Origin: a virus
Reading direction: 5' to 3' (one strand)
DNA: 36,379 nt
Virus record (IMG/VR): IMGVR_UViG_3300025666_000024
Location: 1 to 36,379 of that record
Each line of letters starts with the position of its first letter. Positions within the stretch are counted from its first letter, which is position 1. Below the pieces are notes generated by a model. It saw only the letters and a list, made by a program, of their open reading frames with translations. It was not told the DNA's origin and did not search any database. The position numbers and the translations under genes are program-made. Of this stretch, positions 17,739-26,736 are shown piece by piece.

Positions 17739-19253
17739 TTACGCCGCAGTAGCCTTGAACAACACGAAGTTGTTAGCAGCCTGAGTAACCAAGCAACGCT
17801 CAGAAAGGAAATGAACCTTCATTACGTCTTCTCCTGAGGTAGCAGCACCACCTACAGAACCTGTAATCCAAGACTTCATTCTTCGGTCATCAGCTTCAGA
17901 AGCACGATAACGAGCGTGAAGGAATGGTCTACGAATGTTAGTACCTAACATCTGGTCGTAAACGGTAGTTGTTCCAGCAGGAACCAATACACCCTCTATG
18001 TCTCCTGTAAGACCACGAGTAGAAGCATCGTTAAGATATTTCCAATCAGTCTTGTAGAAGTCGTAAGAACCTCTTCGGAATCCAGAGAATCCTAAGTTCA
18101 GAGCCATTTCAGAGCTGTTCTCGAATACTCCGTAAGAAGTACCACCAGCACCGTAAGAGTTCTGAGCAGCAAGCATATCATCCATGTCTAGTGACGTAGC
18201 ACGATTTAAGAAAAGCATGTTCTCCTCAATAGCACCCTGCTTGTCAAGGTTAGCTAGAATCTTGTCGAAGTCAGCTAAACCACTAGCAGCAGTGAAGTTG
18301 TTATACACGTTTCCTCGCTCCTCGATAGCAGCAAAAAGACCTTGTGTACCTTTCACGTTAGCACTAGCACTACCTCCAGCTAGTTGTCCGATAGCAGCAG
18401 AACCAGCAGCAGCAAGTTCACCTTCTACAGAAACCATCTCTAGGTAATCCTGAAAACGTAGACGAGTCTCGCCTTCAGCCTTCAAGTACCAAAGGTATCC
18501 AGAAAGTCCAGCCTCATCAGTAACTTCAACCCAACCAATTTGAGAAGCGTCAGAACCTGAAACCTCATACTGGTCTTTGATGATTACTGGGCTATTGTTG
18601 TACTGAGTGAATGATGGTGTAATAGAACCACTCATAGAGTCAGTACCCTTACCAAATTCAGAACCATATACGAAGATTTTAACCTCTCCACCTTCACCTG
18701 GCTGTCCAACAGCAGTAGAAACTGCGTTCAAGTTAGCAGCAGTGTAAGGAAAAGCGTTAACATCCCAGTTAGTAGCTCCAGCAGCAGGCTCGGCATCAAC
18801 AAAACACTTAACAGAGTTTAGGCTTACTGTGTTATAAACAACAATAGTAGAACCAGCTCGGATAATAGGTTGAATAGATTCTCCAGCAGAGTTTTCACCA
18901 GCTACGTTTGTGATTGCTGTTGCACCAGCGGCAATAGCAGGAGCAGAAACAGTAGTAGCTCCTCCACCACCCATACCACCTTCAAAAGAAAGGTGTAGAC
19001 GGTTTTGCTCAGACCAAATAACTTGGTCAGAAGTCATTGGCATCTCAGCCCCAACCATACGAAGAAAACCAGAGATTGTACGGTTACCGTAACGCTCTAC
19101 TTCAGCTTCATAGATTTCAGGTAGATACTGCTGTGCGAAGTCGTTTCCGCTTCCATCAGCAAAGTTTAAATAAGAACCTTGAGTAACACTCTTAAAAGGA
19201 GTAGGTACCAAGGAAAACGAACCCAACGGGTCGTTAGTTGCAAATGTTCCCAT
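17739..19253 (-). CDS. Major capsid protein
   Basis: The protein has 504 residues and is Ala/Gly-rich, with no signal peptide or membrane segment. It follows a scaffold-like gene by 6 bases, comes after terminase and portal, and is followed at once by a strong terminator, as expected for the most abundant virion protein. The N-terminal region (FAQQYLPEIYEAEVERYGN, about 38-56) and the glycine cluster near 91-98 fit an N-arm and flexible loop of an HK97-like capsid protein, but the fold is inferred. Codon use differs by eye from the neighbours: many Arg codons are CGT or CGA here, while surrounding genes favour AGA and AGG. That suggests selection for high expression. Confidence 0.8.
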   Translation of the reverse strand: MGTFATNDPLGSFSLVPTPFKSVTQGSYLNFADGSGNDFAQQYLPEIYEAEVERYGNRTISGFLRMVGAEMPMTSDQVIWSEQNRLHLSFEGGMGGGGATTVSAPAIAAGATAITNVAGENSAGESIQPIIRAGSTIVVYNTVSLNSVKCFVDAEPAAGATNWDVNAFPYTAANLNAVSTAVGQPGEGGEVKIFVYGSEFGKGTDSMSGSITPSFTQYNNSPVIIKDQYEVSGSDASQIGWVEVTDEAGLSGYLWYLKAEGETRLRFQDYLEMVSVEGELAAAGSAAIGQLAGGSASANVKGTQGLFAAIEERGNVYNNFTAASGLADFDKILANLDKQGAIEENMLFLNRATSLDMDDMLAAQNSYGAGGTSYGVFENSSEMALNLGFSGFRRGSYDFYKTDWKYLNDASTRGLTGDIEGVLVPAGTTTVYDQMLGTNIRRPFLHARYRASEADDRRMKSWITGSVGGAATSGEDVMKVHFLSERCLVTQAANNFVLFKATAA

Positions 19254-19259
19254 AATTTA

Positions 19260-20396
19260 TTAATTTTTAAATTTATTTTTATTTACTTTAAGTTTGGAGG
19301 AGTCAATACCGTTGACAGCCTTAACCTTTAAACCATTTATAAACAGACTGTCGTTTGACGTTTGTCTAGGAGCTTCACCTGTTATGTTTTTAGACTTAAC
19401 AGAAACATCCTTGATAGCGTCAGCCTTACCCTGCTCGTAAAAGTGTGAGGCAATTTTGTCAACATTTTGAGCTGCGTACATTGCCTTATGATACTCATCA
19501 AATTGTTTAACATTACCCTTGTCATCGAGAAACTTTCCCAATATGTTGTTAATGCTAGACTGATTATCAGCAATTGAGTCTGGATTGCTTACCCCGTATC
19601 TAAATTTCTTTTCTCCTAGATTGAAATCAAAACCTTTGAAATCGTTTTGGAAAAAGTCCTTAGTCTTAGATTTGAATAAACTTCTAGACTCCTCAGCTTG
19701 TTGTTCACCCTCCTTGTAGCGGTTAAAAAAGTCCATTGCCTTTCTTTGTTCGTTGGACTGCGTGGGCCTCGACTTGATTTCCTCGTAGTATTTATCCTTC
19801 AAATCATCTAGAAAAGAACGGGCCTTTGAAACCTCTTCTTTTTGAGCAAGTTTTTTTAACTTGATGTCTCGCTCATCATCAAGGTCTTCATCGTAATGAA
19901 AGTTTTCTTCCATCACAAAATCTATTTCCTCATCGTCAAGATGTGGTTTTGTTTTTTTATAGTACTCTTTCAATAAAGCCTTATCATCCACAGTAGAGTA
20001 GTCTGCGTTTAATCTTACATAGTCCTGTAAGTCCCCACCTGTCTCGTCAATAAACTTTACCAGCTTATCTACACCCTCTGGTAGGTTTACCTTAACCTTA
20101 TCCTCTGTCTCTTCAACAACAGGCTTTACCTCTTCTTCAGTAATTTCTTGTATTACTACTTCTTGCTCACCCCCATCATCTGAACTGGTGACTTCTTCGG
20201 TAGTGCCTTCAGGTTTTGATTCGGGTGTTCCTTTCTCCACTTCTCCGCTAGTTTCGGGTTGGTTGAGTACAGGTATTTCATCTGTGCTTGGCTCTTGAAC
20301 GGCATCTTCTTTTTTCTTTGAAAGGTCTAACTTAGTTACTGTTTCCTTAGCCTTCTTAGGCTTGACTTTCGATAAATTTACTTTTACTTCTGACAT
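19260..20396 (-). CDS. Putative capsid scaffolding protein
   Basis: The protein has 378 residues and is very rich in Glu, Lys and Asp. Residues 1-105 are low complexity and probably disordered. The middle (about 110-250) is charged and helical (for example DDLKDKYYEEIKS), and the C-terminus is basic (LKVNKNKFKN), as in many scaffolds whose basic end contacts the capsid protein. The place between portal and major capsid protein is the classic scaffold slot. No protease motif is visible, so I see no sign of a fused maturation protease. The leader before the ATG at 20396 is A/T only. The call rests on composition and position, not on sequence similarity I can name. Confidence 0.65.
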   Translation of the reverse strand: MSEVKVNLSKVKPKKAKETVTKLDLSKKKEDAVQEPSTDEIPVLNQPETSGEVEKGTPESKPEGTTEEVTSSDDGGEQEVVIQEITEEEVKPVVEETEDKVKVNLPEGVDKLVKFIDETGGDLQDYVRLNADYSTVDDKALLKEYYKKTKPHLDDEEIDFVMEENFHYDEDLDDERDIKLKKLAQKEEVSKARSFLDDLKDKYYEEIKSRPTQSNEQRKAMDFFNRYKEGEQQAEESRSLFKSKTKDFFQNDFKGFDFNLGEKKFRYGVSNPDSIADNQSSINNILGKFLDDKGNVKQFDEYHKAMYAAQNVDKIASHFYEQGKADAIKDVSVKSKNITGEAPRQTSNDSLFINGLKVKAVNGIDSSKLKVNKNKFKN

Positions 20397-20420
20397 AATA
20401 TAATATATAATTGTTTAAAA

Positions 20421-22826
20421 TCACTTCGGCTCAAACTGTTCTAAGCCAATACCACCCAATACATCGTTTCCAGAGGACTCAAAGTTTGTTGGTAGTAAGT
20501 TGTTTTTTCTTTGGTTGATGAGTTCACTCTGCTGAGTTCCCTGAATCTTAATTCTCTTGTCTTTTCGGTCCTCTATACTCTGTTCTTTCTGACCCTCTGC
20601 GTTAGCCCTTACCTGTGCCAACTGCATATTAAAGTCAAACTCAACCTGCATTAACTCTCGCTTAATCTCAGCCTCGGCCCTAAGTCTTTGTATTTCAAAC
20701 TGAGACTTGGCCTGCTCTATACTAACCTTTTCTTGTGTCAGCGCCTGTTGTTTCTGCACCTCAGCCATTGCAGCCTTTTCAGCAGCCTCAGCGTTTGCCT
20801 GTCCCTGTGCCTGAATGTTTTGCATTTGAGCCTGTCTTTCAGCTTCAGCCTTCTTCTTTCTCTTTTGCTTAAGTATTTCGTTGGCAAGCTTTATGTTCTG
20901 TATCTCTCTGATGTCTATAACATCCTCTATGTCTATGCCACCAGACTTTAACGCAATCTGTATGTTTTGCTCTAACTGAGCCTTATCCTCATCCTCTGGC
21001 TCAAGTTCAAGGTATATACCAAAGTCATGTAGGTGTAACTTACTTATCTCCTGAAGCGTACCCACATTGTATGCACTTATAGCCTCCTGTAGTGAGTTGT
21101 TTGTCAATGCAAACTCAATAGAGTCAGCTATTCTTAATGATATGTTTTCACACGTTCTGGCAGATAAATACAGGCTTGACTGTAGTATGTGTCGTGTCGC
21201 TACGTTTGATGCATTAGCGGCAAGCTTTTGCAGTCCCACGAGGGTGTCCTCCATTGGTGCGCTACCATCCCTAGCCTCATTGAGTCCAGTTACATCTCTA
21301 ATCATCTGTAAGTAGTACTGGTATGTATTTATCAACGCACCTATTTTAGCCTGACCGTTAGACGTACTCAGCTCTTGGATTGGAACCTTTCCCCTATTCA
21401 TATCACCCTCCTGAGTCAAAGACCTGCCAAGTATACTACCAGTTTGGAAGTACATGTTCAATGCCTCCTGTGGGTTGTAGTTTGTTCCGTTCCCTAAGTC
21501 AATCTCCGCAAGTCCGTCTATGTCTAAATAAACACCGTCAGGAACAAGCTTTGATATAACCTGCTGTATCTTCAGGTTTGTGATGTTTATCATGTCAGCA
21601 AACCCAGTAATTTTACTAACCGTAGATTCTATCCTTCCCTTGTACATACGAGGAGATGAAATAGCGTAGTTCATCTGAACCTTTGTAGTGTCAGCGTATG
21701 GTCGGGTCATGTTCTCAGAAAGCCTCCAATCAATCATCTGGTCGTAACCAAGAATCTTAGCCCCAGTATACAAAACCTCTATAGTTCTGGATACCTTTTT
21801 AAATGTGTCTGATTCTGGTGGGTTAAAAGAATCTGTTTTTTCTATAATCTTTTCAAGACCATTACCAGTTTGCTTTAACTTAAACACCTGGTTCATATAT
21901 GTCTTATACTCAAAGTACAAAACCTGTACCGTGTTCTCGTCATAGTCGTTCCAACCAACAACATAGTCAGTCCTGTTACCCATCTTGGATATCCTGTCTA
22001 GCTCCTCCTCAGAAATAAATGGGTACTGCTTCTTAAGTTCTGGTATTGTTATAGACCTTACCTCACCTACATAGTACACGTCCTCGAAGTTTGGGTCTTC
22101 TGTGTATGACCAAACCATTTTAGCTGGGTCACAGTAATTAATTACAACACCCTCAGCCTTGTTCCAATCAGTCTTTACCGCAGCAATACCAAGAACTGTG
22201 AGGTCGTAGTTCAACCTTCTTCTGATTAACTCAAACTTATTCTTGTCCAAGGTGTTGTTTATAACCTCCTCCTCAGCTATCTCTATAGACGGCTTGTACT
22301 TAAGCTGCATATGAATAGATATCTCCTCCTCAGTTTCTGGGAGGTTACTCTGGTCTGGTGTGCTGTATAGGTCAAGACCCATCGTTTGTTTTATCTGCTC
22401 TATCTCAGCCTTGGCTGTAATGTCCCTCAATAAACCAGATGCGTAGTTTGTTCTTTTCTTTATAGACTCTGGGTCTTGTGCATATGCATTAATCTTGTAC
22501 TTCTTTTCAGACATACCGTTGACCACGATGTCAACAAACTTAGATATCACTGGCACTGGCTTCCAGTCTAGGTTAAGGTATGAAAGGTCTCCGTTTATAG
22601 ACAACTCGTCCTTGTATTTCTGTATTGGCTGCTCACCTCTAGCGTACAACCTTAGATTGTGGTATCTGTTCCAGTTAGTGGCAAACCTGTTACCACTTCT
22701 CCCCCCATGAAACCACTCACCCTCTATAGCTCTTCCTACTTGAACGCCATACTCAAAGCTCTTTTTTTCCTCGTCACTAACGACTTGGCTTGGGAACGAA
22801 CTATTTGGATTTGTGCTTATATTCAT
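20421..22826 (-). CDS. Portal protein
   Basis: The protein has 801 residues, in the range of large portals of crAss-like and P22-like phages. It overlaps the large terminase gene by the 4-base ATGA junction and precedes the scaffold and capsid genes. The core is mixed alpha/beta (for example YDLTVLGIAAVKTDWNKAEG, about 206-225). Residues about 655-770 form a long coiled coil rich in Gln, Ala and Glu, which suits the barrel or crown region inside the head. It forms the dodecameric channel for DNA entry and exit and binds the terminase. Identification rests on length, order and overall character. Confidence 0.8.
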   Translation of the reverse strand: MNISTNPNSSFPSQVVSDEEKKSFEYGVQVGRAIEGEWFHGGRSGNRFATNWNRYHNLRLYARGEQPIQKYKDELSINGDLSYLNLDWKPVPVISKFVDIVVNGMSEKKYKINAYAQDPESIKKRTNYASGLLRDITAKAEIEQIKQTMGLDLYSTPDQSNLPETEEEISIHMQLKYKPSIEIAEEEVINNTLDKNKFELIRRRLNYDLTVLGIAAVKTDWNKAEGVVINYCDPAKMVWSYTEDPNFEDVYYVGEVRSITIPELKKQYPFISEEELDRISKMGNRTDYVVGWNDYDENTVQVLYFEYKTYMNQVFKLKQTGNGLEKIIEKTDSFNPPESDTFKKVSRTIEVLYTGAKILGYDQMIDWRLSENMTRPYADTTKVQMNYAISSPRMYKGRIESTVSKITGFADMINITNLKIQQVISKLVPDGVYLDIDGLAEIDLGNGTNYNPQEALNMYFQTGSILGRSLTQEGDMNRGKVPIQELSTSNGQAKIGALINTYQYYLQMIRDVTGLNEARDGSAPMEDTLVGLQKLAANASNVATRHILQSSLYLSARTCENISLRIADSIEFALTNNSLQEAISAYNVGTLQEISKLHLHDFGIYLELEPEDEDKAQLEQNIQIALKSGGIDIEDVIDIREIQNIKLANEILKQKRKKKAEAERQAQMQNIQAQGQANAEAAEKAAMAEVQKQQALTQEKVSIEQAKSQFEIQRLRAEAEIKRELMQVEFDFNMQLAQVRANAEGQKEQSIEDRKDKRIKIQGTQQSELINQRKNNLLPTNFESSGNDVLGGIGLEQFEPK

Positions 22827-25039
22827 CTATCTATTATTTTAGAAATACTACCAGTATTGTCATATCTTTTAAAGCCAAGGCTGATGTTATTTCTAACCAC
22901 TTTGTTTATAGGTGCGTATCTATTTTTGTTACAGGCCATTACCGCCAGTCCTGAACTAATAGACGCATCAAACTTCGTTCTGTTGTTTATATCAAACCTT
23001 GCCCAGTCATTTAATGTTCTGTCGAAATACATATCCCCGTACTGGTCATCGCCTATGACACCAACACACTCGTCTATGTAAGTTTCTATTGCGGCTGCAT
23101 GAGCCTGCTTAATGTCTTCACTTGAGTTAGGTATACCGCCTATCTCTTTTTCTGTCTGTGAAAGGTTGTTCCAAACCCTGTCTGGTCTGTTCATAGAGTA
23201 TCCCCTGTAACCCCTTCTCTTAATGTGGTATAAAAGTCTTGGCTTGTTATTCTCACAAAGTATTGGCATACCGTAAAAAATAATAGCCATTAATATATCC
23301 TCAAAAAATATCTCAGCGGTCTGTGGTCTGGATATATACTCCAGAAAAAAGTGGTTTGCTGGTGCCTCCTCCATAGAGAACTTTGTCAGTCCGTGTAGAG
23401 AACCATTTGAACCTACGCCACTTACGGTTCCTGATATGTCGTAACTGTCACAACCAAATGCTCCTACATGCTCGTTTCCAGGATACTTAACCCCATTCTT
23501 TAGTATTACTCTATTTTGCAGATTTATTGGGGGAACCCATGAAATTAAAAACCTTCCGTTGTTACTAGGTAGGAATATTACCCTTGTATCTTTTATACCA
23601 TTCTCCCACTGAAAGTTACCCTTACTGAGTATGTTAGTGTTTCTAAGGTCCTGATTATAATCTATCTGCTGGTATATTCTGGTGAGGTTAAACAAAGAGT
23701 TCTTAGCCTCATCCCTAAATGCATGCTCCACTGTTCTAGGGAACTGCCTGTAAAATTCATTAAGACCATCCTGGTCGTTCTTTAAGCCCTCTACCTCGTT
23801 CTGCCAGTAGTCAATGACACCCATTTGTATTTCATTACCAAACGTGTCAAGCACCTTGTCTTCTGGTGTTTCAAACACAGGGTATCCATACTCGTCTATG
23901 TATCCCTCGTAGTTCCACTCCATTGGTATAAACAACCCGTAAAGACCAGATGCCGTCTGCCCGTTGGCATTTCTTTTTGATACGTCAGAGTTCTCGTACA
24001 GCTTCTTAAAGTTTTCACCACCCTTGTCCAAAGAGTTTGATGTGCTACCCATCATGCACTTCCCAATCACCCTGCTACCCAGCCTCAGACATGTCTTAGT
24101 AACCCTCCAGTTGTTTAGTATGTTTGTGGGTTTTTCCCACTTACCACTCTCATCATGCACCAACAGGGATAGCTTCTCACCATCATATGAGTTGTCTCCC
24201 GTGTTCTTCCAGTCTATCGTAGTGTCAAGACCCGTGATTTCCTCAACCTTGTTGTTACTGTCCAGCTTCTTTCTAGTGAACTTAGATGCTGGCACACGAT
24301 ACGCAAGCTCTGTCTTAGGTCTGTCCATACCATCCTGTATGGGTTTAAAAAAGAACGGGTAGTTTACCGATATCGGTACCACCTTATCTGTGAACATTTT
24401 CTTGGCATCGGGTCCTGTCTTAGACAGTATACCAAACCTTGAGTCGCTGGATAGTGTTGCTAAGTTTACAGTTTCTGCCGATGACATAAAAGAAAAGCCA
24501 GAGCGTCTATTCTTTAAGTAGCACATCCCGTAGCTTCTGTGGTCTGCCTTACACGCCTCCCAGAATATAAAGAACAGCCTGTTAGACTCCCTGAAGTCTG
24601 GCTTACCAATATCTATCTTAGACCACTGTAGGTAGTTGTAGTGAGAACCAGTTATGTATGTTGGCTTCTTGTTGTTCACAAACCAAAAACCCTCTTCCCT
24701 TCTGGTAAACTCTGTGTCTATGTAGTCAAACCACTTGTTCTTAAACTCATCTGGTGCCTCGTTCCAATCAAAAACACTCTTAAACCTAGACAACTCCTTT
24801 GGGTATGTTGTATACTCCCACTTACTTTCACTAAACCTAGTCACATTTGACTCAGTTGGTAACGCTATCTTAAGTCCCTGTATTTCGTATATGTCCCCAA
24901 CCTGTCCAGTCTTACTTATAACCACAACATCGTGGTCCTTGTTATAACCATACACCCACTTCTTACCCTTGTTCATCCTCTTCAGAACGTGTGGCTTTAT
25001 GTGGTCATCAACTATATTTACTAGCGTCTGTTCGTACAT
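22823..25039 (-). CDS. terL: Terminase large subunit (packaging ATPase and nuclease)
   Basis: The protein has 738 residues. The ATPase part has a Walker A-like KNRRSGFS (176-183), in which basic residues replace part of the usual P-loop, as in several terminases, and a Walker B with catalytic glutamate (LLVHDE, 292-297). A following strand (GKCMMGSTSN) fits the coupling motif. The C-terminal RNase H-like nuclease shows candidate acidic residues at Asp531 (GCDSYD), Glu580/Asp581, Glu596 and Asp691. It pumps DNA into the head through the portal and cuts the concatemer. The start overlaps the previous stop (TAATG) and the end overlaps the portal start, so the three genes form a tight packaging unit. 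Confidence 0.9.
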   Translation of the reverse strand: MYEQTLVNIVDDHIKPHVLKRMNKGKKWVYGYNKDHDVVVISKTGQVGDIYEIQGLKIALPTESNVTRFSESKWEYTTYPKELSRFKSVFDWNEAPDEFKNKWFDYIDTEFTRREEGFWFVNNKKPTYITGSHYNYLQWSKIDIGKPDFRESNRLFFIFWEACKADHRSYGMCYLKNRRSGFSFMSSAETVNLATLSSDSRFGILSKTGPDAKKMFTDKVVPISVNYPFFFKPIQDGMDRPKTELAYRVPASKFTRKKLDSNNKVEEITGLDTTIDWKNTGDNSYDGEKLSLLVHDESGKWEKPTNILNNWRVTKTCLRLGSRVIGKCMMGSTSNSLDKGGENFKKLYENSDVSKRNANGQTASGLYGLFIPMEWNYEGYIDEYGYPVFETPEDKVLDTFGNEIQMGVIDYWQNEVEGLKNDQDGLNEFYRQFPRTVEHAFRDEAKNSLFNLTRIYQQIDYNQDLRNTNILSKGNFQWENGIKDTRVIFLPSNNGRFLISWVPPINLQNRVILKNGVKYPGNEHVGAFGCDSYDISGTVSGVGSNGSLHGLTKFSMEEAPANHFFLEYISRPQTAEIFFEDILMAIIFYGMPILCENNKPRLLYHIKRRGYRGYSMNRPDRVWNNLSQTEKEIGGIPNSSEDIKQAHAAAIETYIDECVGVIGDDQYGDMYFDRTLNDWARFDINNRTKFDASISSGLAVMACNKNRYAPINKVVRNNISLGFKRYDNTGSISKIIDR

Positions 25040-25320
25040 TACTTCTTAGACCTGTTTTCAGCAAAACCAGAGAACACCTTTTTTGGTGCCTCAACCTTTT
25101 CTACGTTGTTCAGCATATTCTCCTCCTCGTTAATCCTGTTTAGGATTTCAAAGGCATCAAATATTGCAAGCTTTTTAGTGGCCGCAGCGTTCTTTAATCT
25201 GTCCGCTGATACATCATCCTCACCACCAGTAACTATCGGCTCCCTAGCCACCTTAATTAGTTCCTCAACCGCTGTTCGTCCAGCTTGGATTATACTTAGT
25301 TTCGCTTCCTTCGTCTCCAT
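25039..25320 (-). CDS. Small protein before terL, small-terminase candidate
   Basis: The protein has 93 residues and is helical and charged (RLKNAAATKKLAIFDAFEIL, about 41-60), ending in a basic tail. It sits immediately before the large terminase (TAATG overlap), where a DNA-recognising small subunit is expected, but no helix-turn-helix is obvious. I remember similar small proteins at this place in marine phages without a proven role. The first 56 bases overlap the end of the GroES-like gene in another frame. The start at 25320 is kept because the N-terminal segment (SIIQAGRTAVEELIKVA) looks like conserved protein. Confidence 0.5.
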   Translation of the reverse strand: METKEAKLSIIQAGRTAVEELIKVAREPIVTGGEDDVSADRLKNAAATKKLAIFDAFEILNRINEEENMLNNVEKVEAPKKVFSGFAENRSKK

Positions 25321-25861
25321 AGGTCAAAGCAATATTTTTAGATTTCATACAATATAATAGTTCACCGTCCACCACAAACTCAAACTCTGACTCTGGGGTA
25401 AACCCCACAACCATTCCTGGGTGTACATCGTGTTCTTCAAGCGTCTTGTTGCCATACCTAAGTATACCAGTAAGTGGCTTCTCCTTCTGAGATGACCAAT
25501 CATCGTCATTAACAACTGGCTGTACAAAGCAGTAGTCAAGGTGTGATTCATTGTCACCATAAAGATATATCTGCTCTGGTGAACAAGCGTACATATCTTC
25601 TTTTATATGGCTACGACTATTCTTTTCATTACCCCTTATGTCGTAAAACCTCCTAAACACATTATGGTGGACAATAACCTTGTCACCAACCTTAATATCT
25701 GTTACAATGGATAGTGGTGTGGCTATTACCTCTGCCTCGTTACTAACGCTCTTGTAACTCTCAATCTTTGTGTTGGTCACAAAACTAACCCCACCAATCT
25801 CCTTGGTATTGTTGTACCTTCCAGATACAGGCTTTATAATAAAGTCATACACACTCCTCAT
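25265..25861 (-). CDS. Double GroES-like (Cpn10-fold) protein
   Basis: The protein has 198 residues and looks like two GroES folds in tandem. Domain 1 (about 6-102) has FIIKPVSGRYNN, IKVGDKVIVHHNVFR and a closing EQIYLY. Domain 2 (about 109-182) has FVQPV, TGILRYG, then GMVVGFTPESEFEFVVDGEL followed by YCMKSKNIALTY. The last part aligns by eye with the end of this phage's own GroES (GDTVYYDRHAGFDMEIKGVV then YKVIKEF). I recall similar proteins in marine phages. It may be a co-chaperonin for the phage or host GroEL, or a GroES fold adapted as a structural protein. It lies just before the terminase genes. The last 20 residues are polar and overlap the next gene. The fold is fairly convincing; the function is inferred. 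Confidence 0.6.
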   Translation of the reverse strand: MRSVYDFIIKPVSGRYNNTKEIGGVSFVTNTKIESYKSVSNEAEVIATPLSIVTDIKVGDKVIVHHNVFRRFYDIRGNEKNSRSHIKEDMYACSPEQIYLYGDNESHLDYCFVQPVVNDDDWSSQKEKPLTGILRYGNKTLEEHDVHPGMVVGFTPESEFEFVVDGELLYCMKSKNIALTYGDEGSETKYNPSWTNSG

Positions 25862-25866
25862 GCGTG

Positions 25867-26091
25867 TTAGTATTTTAGGTCGTACTCCACAGATATACCC
25901 ATGTTCTTGTTGAAGTCCTTCCAGGGCATAATCTCATCGTTCTTGGTTATGTATATCCTGTACACATTATCCTTTTCGATGTCCTCTATGTTTGCCACGC
26001 AATGACCACCATATACCTCCTGTCCTACAGCGTAGTGCATGGCATTGTCCTTGTACTCCTTACCTATGGTTATCTTCCTTATAATAGACAC
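25867..26091 (-). CDS. Small conserved hypothetical protein, 74 aa
   Basis: The start is GTG at 26091 (the next in-frame Met is residue 18), two bases after the previous stop. The protein is small, mixed alpha/beta and soluble, with MHYAVGQEVYGG and a C-terminal MGISVEYDL strand. I remember similar short proteins in marine Bacteroidota phages but know no function. It is co-transcribed with the GroES-like and packaging genes. No metal-binding or DNA-binding motif is visible. Confidence 0.55.
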   Translation of the reverse strand: MSIIRKITIGKEYKDNAMHYAVGQEVYGGHCVANIEDIEKDNVYRIYITKNDEIMPWKDFNKNMGISVEYDLKY

Positions 26092-26093
26092 AA

Positions 26094-26321
26094 CTACTCA
26101 GTTTCAACCTTAGTGTACGAACCGTCTGATAGGTCTATGTTGATAGCACCGTACTTTTCCTCAAGCTCCTTCTTGCTAGTATTAGAGTCACCTAGTACCT
26201 CAATGTATGCCTTTAAAAGACCATCCTTTTCGGTCTCTATAAAACCTATTCTCTTAAGTAGGTTGTTTAACTCTACCTGCTGCTCAACAATCTTGTCAAG
26301 CTCTTCTTTTTCTATTTTCAT
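26094..26321 (-). CDS. Small coiled-coil protein, 75 aa, unknown function
   Basis: The protein is Glu/Lys-rich, with a likely coiled coil through residues 1-60 (EELDKIVEQQVELNNLLKRI) and no membrane segment. It is the first gene of the block leading to terminase, portal and capsid. Upstream, the 73 bases 26322-26394 hold no gene. They contain an A/T palindrome (26325-26336) next to the start. A small assembly factor or regulator is possible, but nothing in the sequence decides it. Confidence 0.5.
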   Translation of the reverse strand: MKIEKEELDKIVEQQVELNNLLKRIGFIETEKDGLLKAYIEVLGDSNTSKKELEEKYGAINIDLSDGSYTKVETE

Positions 26322-26324
26322 TTT

Positions 26325-26336
26325 ATTAAATTTAAT
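26325..26336. promoter_or_regulatory. A/T palindrome before the packaging gene block
   Basis: A 12-base perfect palindrome (attaaatttaat) lies 3 bases upstream of the ATG at 26321. A 14-base version of the same palindrome precedes groEL (32642-32655). This could be part of a promoter or operator shared by two blocks, or simply the A-rich leader seen before many starts here. No clear Bacteroidota promoter (TTTG with TAnnTTTG) was found nearby. Confidence 0.25.
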
Positions 26337-26394
26337 TATACCCTAACTCTTCTTACTTAACCCCTACAATGTCTGACTTTGTTCTTATTAATTA

Positions 26395-26736
26395 TTAAAC
26401 GGGTATTTTACCAAAAGGTACCCCACCTTTTTTATACGCCTCTTTTTCCCAAGGCTCTTTACCTGTACCCATCATGTTTAATGAACGGGAGTATTTTTTA
26501 CCCTTCCAATAAAAGTTAGGACCGTCCCAATCTAGGTCACCCCTCTCGATTTGGTCAACGTGGACCTTTTCGTGTTTGATGACCGCATCGTGATATTTTG
26601 GGTCTACGTCTTTGTTTATGAGGATGGTTCCGTTCTTGTTTGTTCTACCAAGAACAGACCCCTCTTCCTTAAAGTCATTCAAGTATACCGCAGGTCCGTC
26701 AAGATTGTATGGGGGTTTGTCTAGCTTAAAGCCCAT
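26395..26736 (-). CDS. Short HExxH metallopeptidase-like protein
   Basis: The protein has 113 residues. KHEKVHVDQ carries HEKVH at 55-59, the zinc-binding and catalytic motif of gluzincin-type metallopeptidases. A downstream PWEKEAYK (95-102) offers Glu97 or Glu99 as a third ligand. It is soluble, with no signal peptide. It contains LNMMGTG (87-93), which resembles the GANMMG motif repeated in the preceding gene. Start and previous stop overlap (TAATG), so the two are translationally coupled. It could process phage structural proteins or act on a cell-wall peptide. The motif is seen; activity and substrate are inferred. Confidence 0.6.
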   Translation of the reverse strand: MGFKLDKPPYNLDGPAVYLNDFKEEGSVLGRTNKNGTILINKDVDPKYHDAVIKHEKVHVDQIERGDLDWDGPNFYWKGKKYSRSLNMMGTGKEPWEKEAYKKGGVPFGKIPV

